Assembly (NCBI GenBank): GCA_028139135.1
Contig: JAOINB010000003.1
Coordinates: 1 to 64,000, forward strand
Direction of reading: 5' to 3'
From: Betaproteobacteria bacterium
Lineage (GTDB): Bacteria; Pseudomonadota; Gammaproteobacteria; Burkholderiales; Burkholderiaceae_A
Length of the DNA: 64,000 nt
In this document: one piece after another, positions 11,337-20,584 of the stretch
Position numbering within the stretch: the first letter of the stretch is position 1
Layout: each line of letters opens with the position of its first letter
The notes under the pieces: model-generated
The model's database searches: none
The model's input: the letters and a program-made list of their open reading frames with translations, nothing else
Told to the model about the DNA's origin: nothing
Made by a program: the position numbers and the translations under genes

Positions 11337-12269
11337 ATGGAGTTTTTTAAGTTTAAAAAAGATATCGCCTTTATGAAGCACGCAAGCCTTCTGAATGTTG
11401 TTTCAATTTTTGTTTTTATAGGATCAATAATTTTTATAAGTTACAAAGGCTTGCATTTCTCAATCGAATTTACAGGCGGAACGGTCATTGAGGTTTCTTA
11501 CGAAAATGAAGCCCCAATAGAACAGATTAGGTCGAAATTAAAACAAGTTGGATTCGATGATTTCCAGGTTCAACGGTTTGGTTCCTCAAAAGATGTTTTA
11601 ATCAAAGTACCTTTAGATGATGAAAAAAAAGATTTAGCTGAAAAAATTTATGATGAGATTAAAAACCTAAGCTCTGGAGAAGAGGCGCAACTTCGACGAA
11701 TCGAGTACATCGGCCCTCAAATAGGAAGTGAACTCGCTTTTGATGGATTGCTTGCGATAATTTTTGTAATCATCGGAATTATGATTTACCTTGCAGTTCG
11801 TTTTGAATGGAAATTTTCGATAGCTGCTATAGTAGCCAACCTTCATGATGTCGTTATTATTTTAGGATTCTTTGCTGCCTTCCAGTGGGAGTTTTCTTTG
11901 TCTGTTCTAGCTGCAGTCCTTGCTGTGTTGGGGTATTCAGTTAATGAATCGGTTGTTGTTGCAGACCGAATTCGTGAGAATTTTCGCAGGATGAGAAAAG
12001 CAACCGTTGTTGATACTATAAACAATGCCATTACACGAACCATGTCTCGGACCATCATTACTCACGGCACAACCGAAACTGTAGTTTTAGCGATGTTAAT
12101 ATTTGGGGGGCCGGCTCTTCATTATTTCGCCCTTGCCCTTACGATTGGAATAGTATTCGGAATATATTCCTCGATATTTGTAATGGCACCAATAACAATT
12201 TGGCTTGGCATATCACGAAAGGATCTCGTACAACCTGTAAAGAAAAAAGAAGAGTTTTTAGAACCTTAA
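11337..12269 (+). CDS. secF: Protein translocase subunit SecF
   Basis: A 310-residue partner of SecD. It has an N-terminal helix, the motif FSIEFTGGTVIEVSY at about residues 40-54, and five C-terminal helices containing LGYSVNESVVVADRIREN and the SRTIITHGTT segment. Length and order are standard. It is the last gene of the yajC-secDF operon; I see no clear terminator behind it. Confidence 0.97.
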   Translation: MEFFKFKKDIAFMKHASLLNVVSIFVFIGSIIFISYKGLHFSIEFTGGTVIEVSYENEAPIEQIRSKLKQVGFDDFQVQRFGSSKDVLIKVPLDDEKKDLAEKIYDEIKNLSSGEEAQLRRIEYIGPQIGSELAFDGLLAIIFVIIGIMIYLAVRFEWKFSIAAIVANLHDVVIILGFFAAFQWEFSLSVLAAVLAVLGYSVNESVVVADRIRENFRRMRKATVVDTINNAITRTMSRTIITHGTTETVVLAMLIFGGPALHYFALALTIGIVFGIYSSIFVMAPITIWLGISRKDLVQPVKKKEEFLEP

Positions 12270-12517
12270 GGAATCCGTTCGTATGGGCTTATGTGTTCCC
12301 GACACCTTATTCTCATGATATTTGTTCTGTGAGGGAACATTCTACGAAATTTTCTTTCGGCATTCTTCAAACTGTTTGCCCAAATAGTGACTGATTGAAT
12401 TCTTTCGTAATATAATAATGTCGTTTTAGACGAAACTAGACACCTCTTTTCCGCCATCGAATTGTTTGCCGCTAAAATAAGAATTGCAAAAGTGATTTTT
12501 GACAAAAAATTTTTCAT
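12266..12517 (-). CDS. Small putative secreted protein, function unknown
   Basis: An 83-codon minus-strand ORF filling most of the gap between secF and purB, with its last bases overlapping the secF stop. It begins with a credible signal peptide (basic MKNFLSK, hydrophobic ITFAILILA, then NNSMA before EKRCLVSS). The mature part would be about 60 residues, strongly basic, with two cysteines (one near its start, one in RIRCREH). The amphipathic IWANSLKNAERKFRRMFP segment looks like structured protein rather than random sequence. No clear ribosome-binding site precedes it. It follows purB on the same strand. I do not recognise a family; it could be a chance ORF. Confidence 0.4.
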   Translation of the reverse strand: MKNFLSKITFAILILAANNSMAEKRCLVSSKTTLLYYERIQSVTIWANSLKNAERKFRRMFPHRTNIMRIRCREHISPYERIP

Positions 12518-12558
12518 AAATTATATATCGGTTGTTTTTTTACGAATTAAAGTATCCT

Positions 12559-13944
12559 TTAATCTTTTTCAGCTTCTTTCCTAGCTAATTCTTCCGCTAA
12601 CCCAACATAATTGGACGGAAGCAGCGACAATAGTGCTGCCTTATCCTCCGCCGAAATATCAAGGTTCGTTATAAAAACATGTATCTGTTCCATCCCGAGA
12701 CTCTCTCCTCTGGAAAATTCCTTTAATCTTTCGTAAGCGTCTGAAATTCCATTTTTTCGCATTACCATTTGTATCGGCTCTGCAAGGACTTCCCAGGTAT
12801 CTGCTAAATCGTTAGAAATCTTGACCTTATTTGGTGCGATTTTTTTTAACCCACGGATTGTTGAGTCAAGTGCTAGCAGGGTATAGCCAATTGCTATACC
12901 AATATTTCTCATTACCGTTGAATCACTCAAATCCCGCTGATAACGCGAGACTAATAACTTCGTGGAAAAATGCTGCAATAGTGAAGATGATAATCCCAAA
13001 TTACCCTCAGCATTTTCAAAATCGATTGGATTAACTTTGTGAGGCATTGTCGATGAACCTACCTCATTCTTCTCTTTCTTTTGTGTGAAGTAGCCCAAAG
13101 AAATGTACGACCAAATATCTCTACAGAAGTCAATCATAATCGAGTTAATAACAACTAGTTCATTTGAATATCTAGCTATCCAATCGTGAGGTTCAATTTG
13201 CGTAGTCATTTCATTTACAATAAGACCCAAATCCTCTTCGATAAACGATCTCGAAATCTCGAGCCAATTTTTTTTTGAGTCAGCAACAACGTGCGCATTA
13301 AAATTTCCGACTGCTCCATTAAGTTTCCCCAAAATTTGTATATCTATAAAGTGGTCTCGAGACACTCGCATACGTCGCTTGTAATTGGCTAATTCCTTAC
13401 CTAAAGTTGTTGGAGAGGCAGGTTGTCCATGGGTTCTAGATATCATTGCCAAACTCGCACTACTCAAAATCAAATGCTTCAATACATTTATCAGTGAATT
13501 AAGTTTCGGAACTAAGACTTTTTGTCTAGCATCTCTCAACATTCCCGCATAAGCAAGATTATTTATATCTTCAGATGTACATCCAAAGTGGAACATCTCA
13601 ACATGATTTTTCAAAAAGGGATTACCTGATTCTCTTGCTCTTCGTTTTAGGAAATACTCTACTGCTTTCACATCATGGTTAGTTTCCTTTTCAATTGATT
13701 TAATTTCCTTTACATCATCAACGGAGAATTCGGAAATCCAGGAATCTAGCTCCTTTTCTAATGCCTCGTCTGGAACTGTAAGATTCCCAACAGAGTCGAG
13801 GCAAAGTCGCCTAAACCAAAGAGTTTCGACTTTAACTCTGTAAGCAATCAAAGCTGCTTCAGAGAAGGTTTCCTCTAATATACGAACCCGACTTTTGTAC
13901 CTTCCATCCAGCGGACAGATTGCGTATAGTTCATTTTCATTCAT
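12559..13944 (-). CDS. purB: Adenylosuccinate lyase
   Basis: PurB performs two fumarate-releasing steps, SAICAR to AICAR and adenylosuccinate to AMP. The 461-residue product carries the fumarase/aspartase-superfamily signature GSSTMPHKVNPIDFENAEGN at about residues 295-315, and the active-site segments TNHDVKAVEYFLK, HFGCTSEDINN and SRTHGQPASPTTLGKE. Length matches the E. coli-type enzyme (456). It follows mnmA on the minus strand with a 16-base gap. Confidence 0.97.
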   Translation of the reverse strand: MNENELYAICPLDGRYKSRVRILEETFSEAALIAYRVKVETLWFRRLCLDSVGNLTVPDEALEKELDSWISEFSVDDVKEIKSIEKETNHDVKAVEYFLKRRARESGNPFLKNHVEMFHFGCTSEDINNLAYAGMLRDARQKVLVPKLNSLINVLKHLILSSASLAMISRTHGQPASPTTLGKELANYKRRMRVSRDHFIDIQILGKLNGAVGNFNAHVVADSKKNWLEISRSFIEEDLGLIVNEMTTQIEPHDWIARYSNELVVINSIMIDFCRDIWSYISLGYFTQKKEKNEVGSSTMPHKVNPIDFENAEGNLGLSSSLLQHFSTKLLVSRYQRDLSDSTVMRNIGIAIGYTLLALDSTIRGLKKIAPNKVKISNDLADTWEVLAEPIQMVMRKNGISDAYERLKEFSRGESLGMEQIHVFITNLDISAEDKAALLSLLPSNYVGLAEELARKEAEKD

Positions 13945-13960
13945 AAAAATTCTTTCAAAA

Positions 13961-15049
13961 CTACGAAATTATGCCCCCACCCAAGCAAATTTTACCTGCA
14001 TAACAGACAATCGATTGCCCAGGAGCCACTCCCCAAAGCGGCCTACTAACCTTAACTTTAAGTAAATCGTTACAATAGTCAACAACTGCATCGGCCGTAG
14101 ACTGACCATGCCTGATTTTTATTTTTATATGGCTACCGACTGGTGGAGCCTTTCCGGAGATCCAGTGTAACGATTTAGCCTCAATTACATCCTTGTATAG
14201 CATAGGGTGATGCGAACCTTGGACAACGATTAAAATGTTTTCATCAACTCTTTTTTCAGCAACAAACCATGGTAGCCCAGTTTTTCCAGAACGTGCCATC
14301 TTTAAGCCCCCTATTCCAATTCCCTTTCGTTGTCCTATAGTATAGAGATGTAAGCCCTTGTGTTCCCCTACACATTCTCCATTTTCAGTACAAATTCGGC
14401 CAGGTTTTTGATCGATAAATTCGGAGATAAATGAGCTAAATTGTTTTTTTCCGATAAAACAGATGCCCATGGAATCTGATCGCTGGGCATTCGGTAAGTT
14501 GATTTCTGTGGCAATTTTTCTAACTGCATCTTTCGTTAGACCGCCGATAGGAAACATAGCATGGGCTAGTTGCATCTGATTTAAACGATACAAGAAATAA
14601 GTTTGATCTTTTTTTTTGTCAGAAGCTGTTATTAGGTTATACTGACAGTCGTTTAGTTTTGAGCGGGCATAGTGTCCAGTTGCCAGGTAATCTGCACCTA
14701 ACTCTTTCGCATGCTCTAAAAAGGCTTTAAATTTAATTTCGGAGTTACAAAATACATCAGGATTTGGGGTTCTTCCAACGGAATATTCATTTACAAAATC
14801 TTTAAAAACCATGTCTTTATACTGTTTTGAAAAGGAAACAAACTCGAGGGGAATATTAAGCATGTCTGCCGCTGTTGCTGCTGACAGAAAATCTTCTTTA
14901 CTACTACAATCTCCACCCTCAGTATCACTATCCCAATTTTTCATAAACACAGCTCTCACTTTATGCCCTTTTTGTTGGAGCAACCATGCGGCAACGCTAG
15001 AGTCAACTCCACCTGACAAGCCAACAACGATGTCTAATTTTTTAGTCAT
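13961..15049 (-). CDS. mnmA: tRNA-specific 2-thiouridylase
   Basis: MnmA thiolates uridine-34 of Lys, Glu and Gln tRNAs using sulfur relayed from IscS. The 362-residue product has the PP-loop ATP-binding motif SGGVDSS at residues 12-18, the two catalytic cysteines in NPDVFCNSEIKF (near residue 100) and SMGICFIGKK (near 198), and the C-terminal motifs HKGLHLYTIGQRKGIGIGG and VAPGQSIVCY. Length is normal. It is divergent from pntAA, with 44 bases between the starts. Confidence 0.97.
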   Translation of the reverse strand: MTKKLDIVVGLSGGVDSSVAAWLLQQKGHKVRAVFMKNWDSDTEGGDCSSKEDFLSAATAADMLNIPLEFVSFSKQYKDMVFKDFVNEYSVGRTPNPDVFCNSEIKFKAFLEHAKELGADYLATGHYARSKLNDCQYNLITASDKKKDQTYFLYRLNQMQLAHAMFPIGGLTKDAVRKIATEINLPNAQRSDSMGICFIGKKQFSSFISEFIDQKPGRICTENGECVGEHKGLHLYTIGQRKGIGIGGLKMARSGKTGLPWFVAEKRVDENILIVVQGSHHPMLYKDVIEAKSLHWISGKAPPVGSHIKIKIRHGQSTADAVVDYCNDLLKVKVSRPLWGVAPGQSIVCYAGKICLGGGIIS

Positions 15050-15093
15050 GTTCGAAAGAAATTTAATCGATTATTCATTTTAGGAGAATACGA

Positions 15094-16209
15094 GTGCAAA
15101 TAGGTATTCCAAAAGAAACTTTTGTGGGCGAGGCTCGTGTAGCTGGCTCGCCTGAAACAGTAAAAAAATTTATTAAATTAGGAGTTGATGTATACGTTGC
15201 TGAAAATGCTGGGAATTCTGCTTATTTCAGTGATTTGGAATACAAAGCTGCTGGTGCGAAAATATGTAAACAGGCAGAGGCCTTCCAAAAGGAGTTAGTT
15301 TTAAAAGTCAGAACGCCCCAAAAAGCTGAATTAAACGATTTAAAAAGTGGGACAACCTTGGTTGGTATGTTGGAGCCTTATAATAAAGAATATCTGGCTG
15401 AAATAGCGAAAAAGGGTATAACTGCCTTCTCACTGGAGTCTGCGCCCCGGACGACACGTGCTCAGACATTAGATGTTTTATCTTCGCAAGCAAATATAGC
15501 GGGATACAAAGCTGTTTTGGTCGGAGCCAGCGCATACCCAAAGCTTTTTCCTATGTTGATGACTGCTGCGGGGTCCACGAAAGCGGCTAAAGTAATTGTT
15601 CTGGGAGCTGGTGTTGCGGGTTTGCAAGCAATAGCAACGGCGAAAAGGCTAGGGGCAGTAGTTGAAGCCTCAGACGTTAGACCGAGTGTTAAAGAACAAA
15701 TAGAATCTCTTGGAGCAAAATTTATTGATGTTCCATTGGAGACTGAAGAAGAAAGAGCTGCTGCAGAAGGGGAAGGGGGTTATGCTAAAGCTATGCCTGC
15801 CTCATGGCTTAAAAGACAATCTGAAAGAGTCGCTGAGAAAATTGCAAAGGCTGATTTGGTGATCTCAACTGCTCTGATCCCTGGAAAAAAAGCTCCACTA
15901 TTAATTACGAGTGATATGGTTCAGAGTATGAAGCCGGGTTCGGTAGTTGTTGATATGGCGGTAGAACAAGGTGGAAACTGTGAGGGCTCCGAGATAGATA
16001 CTATTAAAGAGTTCAATGGTGTTAAGGTGATAGGCTTCACGAATTTACCTGCGAAGGTTGCGAGTGATTCATCGGCTTTATATTCCAGGAACATCTACGA
16101 TTTTGCTAGGCTCATAATAAGTGAGGAAAAAACATTAGTTATTCCCGAAGACGACGACATTGTGCAGGCGACACTGGTAATCAAGGAGGGCCAATTATGG
16201 AAGCCATAA
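15094..16209 (+). CDS. pntAA: NAD(P) transhydrogenase subunit alpha part 1
   Basis: This is the soluble NAD(H)-binding domain of the proton-translocating transhydrogenase, which makes NADPH from NADH at the inner membrane. The 371-residue product begins [14 protein letters not shown] and carries the Rossmann motif [20 protein letters not shown] and [18 protein letters not shown]. The start is GTG at 15094, backed by AGGAGA at 15082-15087. The three-gene split form is like that of Rhodospirillum rather than fused E. coli PntA. Its last 13 bases overlap pntAB. The enzyme would be a useful NADPH source for C1 metabolism, but that is inference. Confidence 0.97.
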   Translation: MQIGIPKETFVGEARVAGSPETVKKFIKLGVDVYVAENAGNSAYFSDLEYKAAGAKICKQAEAFQKELVLKVRTPQKAELNDLKSGTTLVGMLEPYNKEYLAEIAKKGITAFSLESAPRTTRAQTLDVLSSQANIAGYKAVLVGASAYPKLFPMLMTAAGSTKAAKVIVLGAGVAGLQAIATAKRLGAVVEASDVRPSVKEQIESLGAKFIDVPLETEEERAAAEGEGGYAKAMPASWLKRQSERVAEKIAKADLVISTALIPGKKAPLLITSDMVQSMKPGSVVVDMAVEQGGNCEGSEIDTIKEFNGVKVIGFTNLPAKVASDSSALYSRNIYDFARLIISEEKTLVIPEDDDIVQATLVIKEGQLWKP

Positions 16210-16493
16210 ATCCAACAGTAATGAATTTAATTATTTTTGTTCTAGCAATCTATGTTGGTTATCACGTGGTGTGGAATGTCACACCAGCACTTCATACACC
16301 GCTTATGGCTGTAACAAATGCCATCTCTGCGATCATTATTGTAGGAGCTATGATGGCGGGAGCACTCACTGAAACAACAATGGGACAATTGATGGGATTT
16401 CTCGCGATTACGCTAGCATCTGTAAATGTTTTTGGAGGATTTTTGGTCACGAGGCGCATGCTAGAAATGTTTAAGAAAAAACAAAAGAAATAA
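16197..16493 (+). CDS. pntAB: NAD(P) transhydrogenase subunit alpha part 2
   Basis: A 98-residue membrane subunit with about three hydrophobic helices. Recognisable family sequence includes [19 protein letters not shown] and [13 protein letters not shown], then a C-terminal [17 protein letters not shown]. It overlaps pntAA by 13 bases and lies 12 bases before pntB, so the three are translated as one unit. Together with PntB it forms the proton channel. Confidence 0.96.
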   Translation: MEAINPTVMNLIIFVLAIYVGYHVVWNVTPALHTPLMAVTNAISAIIIVGAMMAGALTETTMGQLMGFLAITLASVNVFGGFLVTRRMLEMFKKKQKK

Positions 16494-16505
16494 GGACTAG
16501 GTGAT

Positions 16506-17954
16506 ATGTTAGATTTTTCAATTAATACTGTTACGTTACTTTATCTTGTCGCCTCAGTTTGTTTTATTCAAGCCTTAAAAGGTCTGTCCCACCCAACCAC
16601 CTCTATTCGAGGAAATATTTTCGGGATGGTTGGAATGCTAATAGCAACCATCAGTACTTTTGGTTTGATTGGGAACATGGCGAACGTACTCGGAACGCAG
16701 AGTCTATTATCGGGCATCATATTAGTAGCATTGGGTATCGCCGTGGGAGGAGCTATTGGAGCTACCATGGCAAAGAAGGTCGAAATGACAAAGATGCCGG
16801 AGCTGGTGGCTTTTATGCACTCGATGGTTGGTTTAGCTGCGGTATTTATTGCAATCGCGGCGGTCATCGAACCACATGCGCTTAATATTACTGAAAAAGG
16901 ATTGCAGATTCCAGCTGGAAACAGACTGGAACTGTTTTTAGGTGCTGCAATTGGTGCAATTACGTTTTCCGGCTCTGTAATTGCATTTGGAAAACTTTCT
17001 GGAAAATATAAGTTTCGGCTATTTCAAGGAGCGCCAATTGTTTTTTCTGGACAACATTTGATAAATCTCATAGTAGGCATATCCATAATACTACTAGGAG
17101 TAGTTTTTACATTGACGGAAAACTGGGCGGCTTTTTTTCTACTGTTAGCACTTTCATTCATTGTCGGAGTTTTGATTATCATACCTATTGGAGGTGCTGA
17201 TATGCCAGTTGTTGTTTCTATGTTAAATAGCTACTCCGGCTGGGCTGCTGCCGGAATAGGGTTCTCCTTAGGAAATAGTATGCTAATTGTTGCTGGTTCA
17301 TTAGTTGGTTCATCAGGAGCTATCTTGTCTTACATCATGTGTAGGGCTATGAATAGGGCTTTCTTGAGCGTAATTTTAGGGGGTTTTGGCGGGGAAACAG
17401 ACTTAACCCAGAGCTCGGGAGAGTCGAAACCTATTAAAACGGGGTCTGCGGACGATGCTGCTTTTATGCTGGGAAATGCAGATTCTGTGATAATTGTTCC
17501 TGGGTATGGGTTGGCTGTTGCCAGAGCACAACATGCCCTTAAAGAGCTGACAGACAAATTAATAGAAAAAGGAATTCAGGTTCGGTACGCAATACACCCC
17601 GTAGCTGGAAGAATGCCTGGTCATATGAACGTTCTGCTGGCTGAAGCAGAAGTACCATATGATCAAGTATTCGAAATGGAAGACATTAACTCTGAGTTTA
17701 ATCAAACCGACGTGGTCCTGGTTTTGGGGGCGAACGATGTTGTGAATCCTGCAGCTAAAACTCCTGGAAGTCCTATTTTTGGCATGCCAATATTAGAGGT
17801 TTTCAAAGCTCAATCCGTAATTGTTAATAAAAGATCTATGGCATCTGGGTACGCCGGGCTTGACAACGAATTATTTTATATGGACAGCACTATGATGGTT
17901 TTCGGAGATGCAAAAAAGATAATTGAGGAAATAGGAAAGTCAACCGAAGATTAA
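16506..17954 (+). CDS. pntB: NAD(P) transhydrogenase subunit beta
   Basis: A 482-residue subunit with about nine N-terminal membrane helices and a C-terminal soluble NADP(H)-binding domain. The domain carries VIIVPGYGLAVARAQH, IHPVAGRMPGHMNVLLAEA and VLVLGANDVVNPAA, all typical of PntB. Its stop is only 4 bases from the end of erpA on the opposite strand, leaving no space for a separate terminator. Confidence 0.97.
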   Translation: MLDFSINTVTLLYLVASVCFIQALKGLSHPTTSIRGNIFGMVGMLIATISTFGLIGNMANVLGTQSLLSGIILVALGIAVGGAIGATMAKKVEMTKMPELVAFMHSMVGLAAVFIAIAAVIEPHALNITEKGLQIPAGNRLELFLGAAIGAITFSGSVIAFGKLSGKYKFRLFQGAPIVFSGQHLINLIVGISIILLGVVFTLTENWAAFFLLLALSFIVGVLIIIPIGGADMPVVVSMLNSYSGWAAAGIGFSLGNSMLIVAGSLVGSSGAILSYIMCRAMNRAFLSVILGGFGGETDLTQSSGESKPIKTGSADDAAFMLGNADSVIIVPGYGLAVARAQHALKELTDKLIEKGIQVRYAIHPVAGRMPGHMNVLLAEAEVPYDQVFEMEDINSEFNQTDVVLVLGANDVVNPAAKTPGSPIFGMPILEVFKAQSVIVNKRSMASGYAGLDNELFYMDSTMMVFGDAKKIIEEIGKSTED

Positions 17955-17958
17955 GCCT

Positions 17959-18342
17959 TTAAACCGAAAAACTTGATCCACATCCACAAGTTGTGACTGC
18001 ATTAGGGTTTCTAATAACGAATTGAGCTCCCTCTAGATCATCTTTAAAATCAATCTCGGATCCCGTTAGATACTGATAACTCATGGAATCAACTAGTAGC
18101 GAAACACCTAACCGCTCCATCTTAGCATCATCTTCATTTTCAATCTCATCAAATGTAAACCCATACTGGAACCCTGAGCAACCCCCACCCTGAACATAAA
18201 CCCGTAATTTTAAATTCGGGTTGTTTTCCTCTTCAATGAGACTTTTTACTTTCTTTGCCGCAGCATCTGTGAACACAAAAGGCGGAGGCATCTCACCCGT
18301 TGTAGGTACATCCAAATTTTCTTTTTTGACTTCAGTTGGCAT
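17959..18342 (-). CDS. erpA: A-type iron-sulfur cluster carrier (ErpA-like)
   Basis: A 127-residue HesB/IscA-family protein that carries Fe-S clusters to target enzymes. The three conserved cysteines are seen in [11 protein letters not shown] (near residue 54) and in the C-terminal TTCGCGSSF (C119, C121). The order rplM-rpsI-argC-erpA is the arrangement I know from Burkholderiales, supporting the erpA name over iscA; an IscA/HscA context is absent. A ribosome-binding site (GGAGAAAAAG) precedes the ATG. Convergent with pntB across 4 bases. Confidence 0.92.
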   Translation of the reverse strand: MPTEVKKENLDVPTTGEMPPPFVFTDAAAKKVKSLIEEENNPNLKLRVYVQGGGCSGFQYGFTFDEIENEDDAKMERLGVSLLVDSMSYQYLTGSEIDFKDDLEGAQFVIRNPNAVTTCGCGSSFSV

Positions 18343-18364
18343 CTTTTTCTCCTTCCCTAATACT

Positions 18365-19405
18365 TTACTTTAACCCAATAGTTTCTGCAAACCCAAAAAC
18401 TAAGTTCATTACTTGTACTGCTTGTCCGGCTGCTCCTTTTATCAGATTGTCTTCCGCAACTAAAATATTCAAGTAGCTAGACTTCTCAAATTTATTTACG
18501 TAAAGATGAACTTCGTTGGATTCTCGTACAAAACGCGTTTCAGGCAAAACACCCTTTGGAAGGATTTTTACAAAGGGCTCACTTGCATAACGAGCTTTGT
18601 AAAGTTCAGTCAACGCATCTTGTTTTATATCCTCAATTAACTCTATGTAGATGGAAGAATATAAGCCTCTAAACATCGGCAGCAAATGAGGAGTAAACTG
18701 TATATCGAAATTGTCCGAGTCAACTTGCTTTTTCGATTTGTTTACAATACCAATTATTTCCTGTTTGATTTCCGGGAGGTGTCTGTGTCCATGGACGGCA
18801 TAAGCCTTGAAGTTTTCGGCAACTTCCCCGTAGATCGTGGAACTGGTTGCAGACCGTCCAGCCCCACTCACCCCGGACTTACAATCTGCAATTAAAGTAT
18901 TTATCAAACATTTTGTCTCAATAAGCGGCAAAACACCCAAAATGACAGACGTCGGGTAACAACCTGGCATCGCTATAAGTTTGGTACCAGCAAGGCACTC
19001 TCTATTTAACTCCGGAAGACCATAAACTGCCTCGTCCAACAACTCAGGTGCTGAATGTTTCATCCCATACCATGTTTCAAAAAGCTTCGGGTCACCCAAC
19101 CTGAAATCTGCAGAAAGATCTATGACTGTAATGCCTTCATTGAGAAGTTTTTTCGCGTGCTCCATGCATACCCCGTGAGGGGTTGCAAAGAAAACTAACT
19201 CACACGTAGAAAAATCTGCGTCCTCAAGCGTACTAATTGTCGGATTATATCCCTGCTTTAATTGGAGCGAAAATCGGGGGTCTGCGCTTACAGTATTAGG
19301 AGTACGCGCAGTCAAAACTTCCAACGTTATGTTGGGATGTTTGTCCAATAGCTTTACTAACTCAAATCCAGTGTAACCCAAGCAGCCCGCGACACCTACT
19401 TTCAT
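18365..19405 (-). CDS. argC: N-acetyl-gamma-glutamyl-phosphate reductase
   Basis: ArgC reduces N-acetylglutamyl phosphate to the semialdehyde in arginine synthesis. I start it at the ATG at 19405 ([20 protein letters not shown], 346 residues). The frame is open to an ATG at 19420, but AAGGGATG just upstream of 19405 is a good ribosome-binding site for the inner start. Visible motifs are the N-terminal Rossmann [10 protein letters not shown], the catalytic cysteine in [10 protein letters not shown] (near residue 150), KSGVSGAGR and GHRHLPEI. Cotranscribed with rpsI upstream and erpA downstream. Confidence 0.95.
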   Translation of the reverse strand: MKVGVAGCLGYTGFELVKLLDKHPNITLEVLTARTPNTVSADPRFSLQLKQGYNPTISTLEDADFSTCELVFFATPHGVCMEHAKKLLNEGITVIDLSADFRLGDPKLFETWYGMKHSAPELLDEAVYGLPELNRECLAGTKLIAMPGCYPTSVILGVLPLIETKCLINTLIADCKSGVSGAGRSATSSTIYGEVAENFKAYAVHGHRHLPEIKQEIIGIVNKSKKQVDSDNFDIQFTPHLLPMFRGLYSSIYIELIEDIKQDALTELYKARYASEPFVKILPKGVLPETRFVRESNEVHLYVNKFEKSSYLNILVAEDNLIKGAAGQAVQVMNLVFGFAETIGLK

Positions 19406-19459
19406 CTCATCCCTTACCATTGAAACCCCTACGGAGTCCTCAAAAGATAGTATGCAAAG

Positions 19460-19852
19460 TTACCTCTTAGAAAACTGTTTCCGCTTTCTTGCCTTGTGTA
19501 GGCCAACTTTTTTACGCTCGACCTCTCTAGGGTCTCTTGTAACAAAACCAGCCTTGGATAGACTGCTTTTTAATTCCTGATCATATTCGATCAAAGCTCT
19601 AGTCAAACCATGGCGAACCGCCCCCGCTTGACCGGATTCACCACCCCCATGAACCGTTACTTTAATATCAAAAGCGTCAAGTGAGTCAATTAGAGATAAT
19701 GGCTGCTGTACGATCATCTTCCCGGTTTCCCTGGAAAAATACTCACCCAATTCCTTTTTATTTACGGTAATTTTCCCCGAACCTTTTTTCAAAAAAACCC
19801 TGGCCACAGAGCTCTTTCTTCTACCAGTCCCGTAGTAATAGTCTCCTACCAT
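19460..19852 (-). CDS. rpsI: 30S ribosomal protein S9
   Basis: A 130-residue S9/uS9. It begins [21 protein letters not shown], has [20 protein letters not shown] in the middle, and ends with the basic [12 protein letters not shown]-type tail ([14 protein letters not shown] region) that reaches into the ribosomal P site. It lies 40 bases after rplM on the minus strand, the usual pair. Confidence 0.98.
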   Translation of the reverse strand: MVGDYYYGTGRRKSSVARVFLKKGSGKITVNKKELGEYFSRETGKMIVQQPLSLIDSLDAFDIKVTVHGGGESGQAGAVRHGLTRALIEYDQELKSSLSKAGFVTRDPREVERKKVGLHKARKRKQFSKR

Positions 19853-19892
19853 ATTTACAATTTTCCTTTCTACGTAATCTCAGCACAGGACG

Positions 19893-20321
19893 CTAGACGT
19901 CTAGAGTTTTTGGCTGCTGTGCAGAATGTGGGTGGCTAGAACCGGCGTATACTTTTAACTTCTTAAAAATTGCATATCCCAAAGGACCGCTCGGTAACAT
20001 TCCCTTAACAGCTTTTTCAATTGCCCGTCCTGGATGCTTTTCCTGCATTTGCTTAAAAGTTGTTTCTGAAATGCCTCCAGGATATCCAGAGTGCCTGTAA
20101 TACTTTTTATCGTTGTTTTTATTTCCTGTGACAACAACGTTCGTAGCGTTAACTACGACTATGTAGTCACCAGTATCGACGTGAGGCGTAAACTCAGGTT
20201 TATGTTTTCCTCTCAATCGATGCGCGATTTCGCTTGCCAGTCTGCCGAGGACCTTGCCACTGGCATCAATTAGAAACCAATCTCGATTAACCGTCTCTTT
20301 TTTTGCAACATATGTGTTCAT
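19893..20321 (-). CDS. rplM: 50S ribosomal protein L13
   Basis: A 142-residue L13/uL13. It contains [37 protein letters not shown] and [20 protein letters not shown], all standard. It is the first gene of rplM-rpsI. A 7-bp hairpin (20329-20347) immediately upstream includes the likely ribosome-binding site in its 3' arm, which may allow control by L13 itself. Confidence 0.98.
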   Translation of the reverse strand: MNTYVAKKETVNRDWFLIDASGKVLGRLASEIAHRLRGKHKPEFTPHVDTGDYIVVVNATNVVVTGNKNNDKKYYRHSGYPGGISETTFKQMQEKHPGRAIEKAVKGMLPSGPLGYAIFKKLKVYAGSSHPHSAQQPKTLDV

Positions 20322-20328
20322 AGTAAAA

Positions 20329-20347
20329 TACCTGTAAGTAACAGGTA
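20329..20347 (-). promoter_or_regulatory. Leader hairpin overlapping the rplM ribosome-binding site
   Basis: On the minus strand TACCTGT-TACTT-ACAGGTA forms a perfect 7-bp stem with a 5-base loop, ending 7 bases before the rplM ATG. The 3' arm contains AGGT, the only Shine-Dalgarno-like bases before the start. Formation of the stem would hide the site. In E. coli the rplM-rpsI mRNA is autoregulated by L13, so a similar role is reasonable but unproven. Confidence 0.45.
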
Positions 20348-20532
20348 AGGGTACCGTCTTTCAAGTGGAATTTCAAGTGATCAATTACTGAAGTACTAGA
20401 TTGAAGAAAACAATTGTGACGGGTTCATGGGTTGTTCAGACTGTTGTGCAATTAAGACAGTTTTATGAACTTTGTGTTACAAAAATGCTATCCGACACTG
20501 TAAAAAAAATTTATTCAGGATAATAAATTGAG

Positions 20533-20555
20533 GTGGACAGGCCTCGTTTGTCCAC
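20533..20555 (+). promoter_or_regulatory. 5'-UTR hairpin upstream of porin gene
   Basis: GTGGACA and TGTCCAC form a perfect 7-bp stem around a 9-base loop, 29 bases before the porin ATG. It is followed by AT-rich sequence without a clean T-run, so it looks more like an mRNA leader structure (stability or small-RNA control) than a terminator. Role unknown. Confidence 0.35.
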
Positions 20556-20584
20556 ATTGTTTAATTTGTAAAATGGAGAATTGA

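Noticed and set aside
12415-12440. Short inverted repeat after secF as terminator
   Set aside because: Only a 4-bp stem and no T-run, so it cannot be supported.
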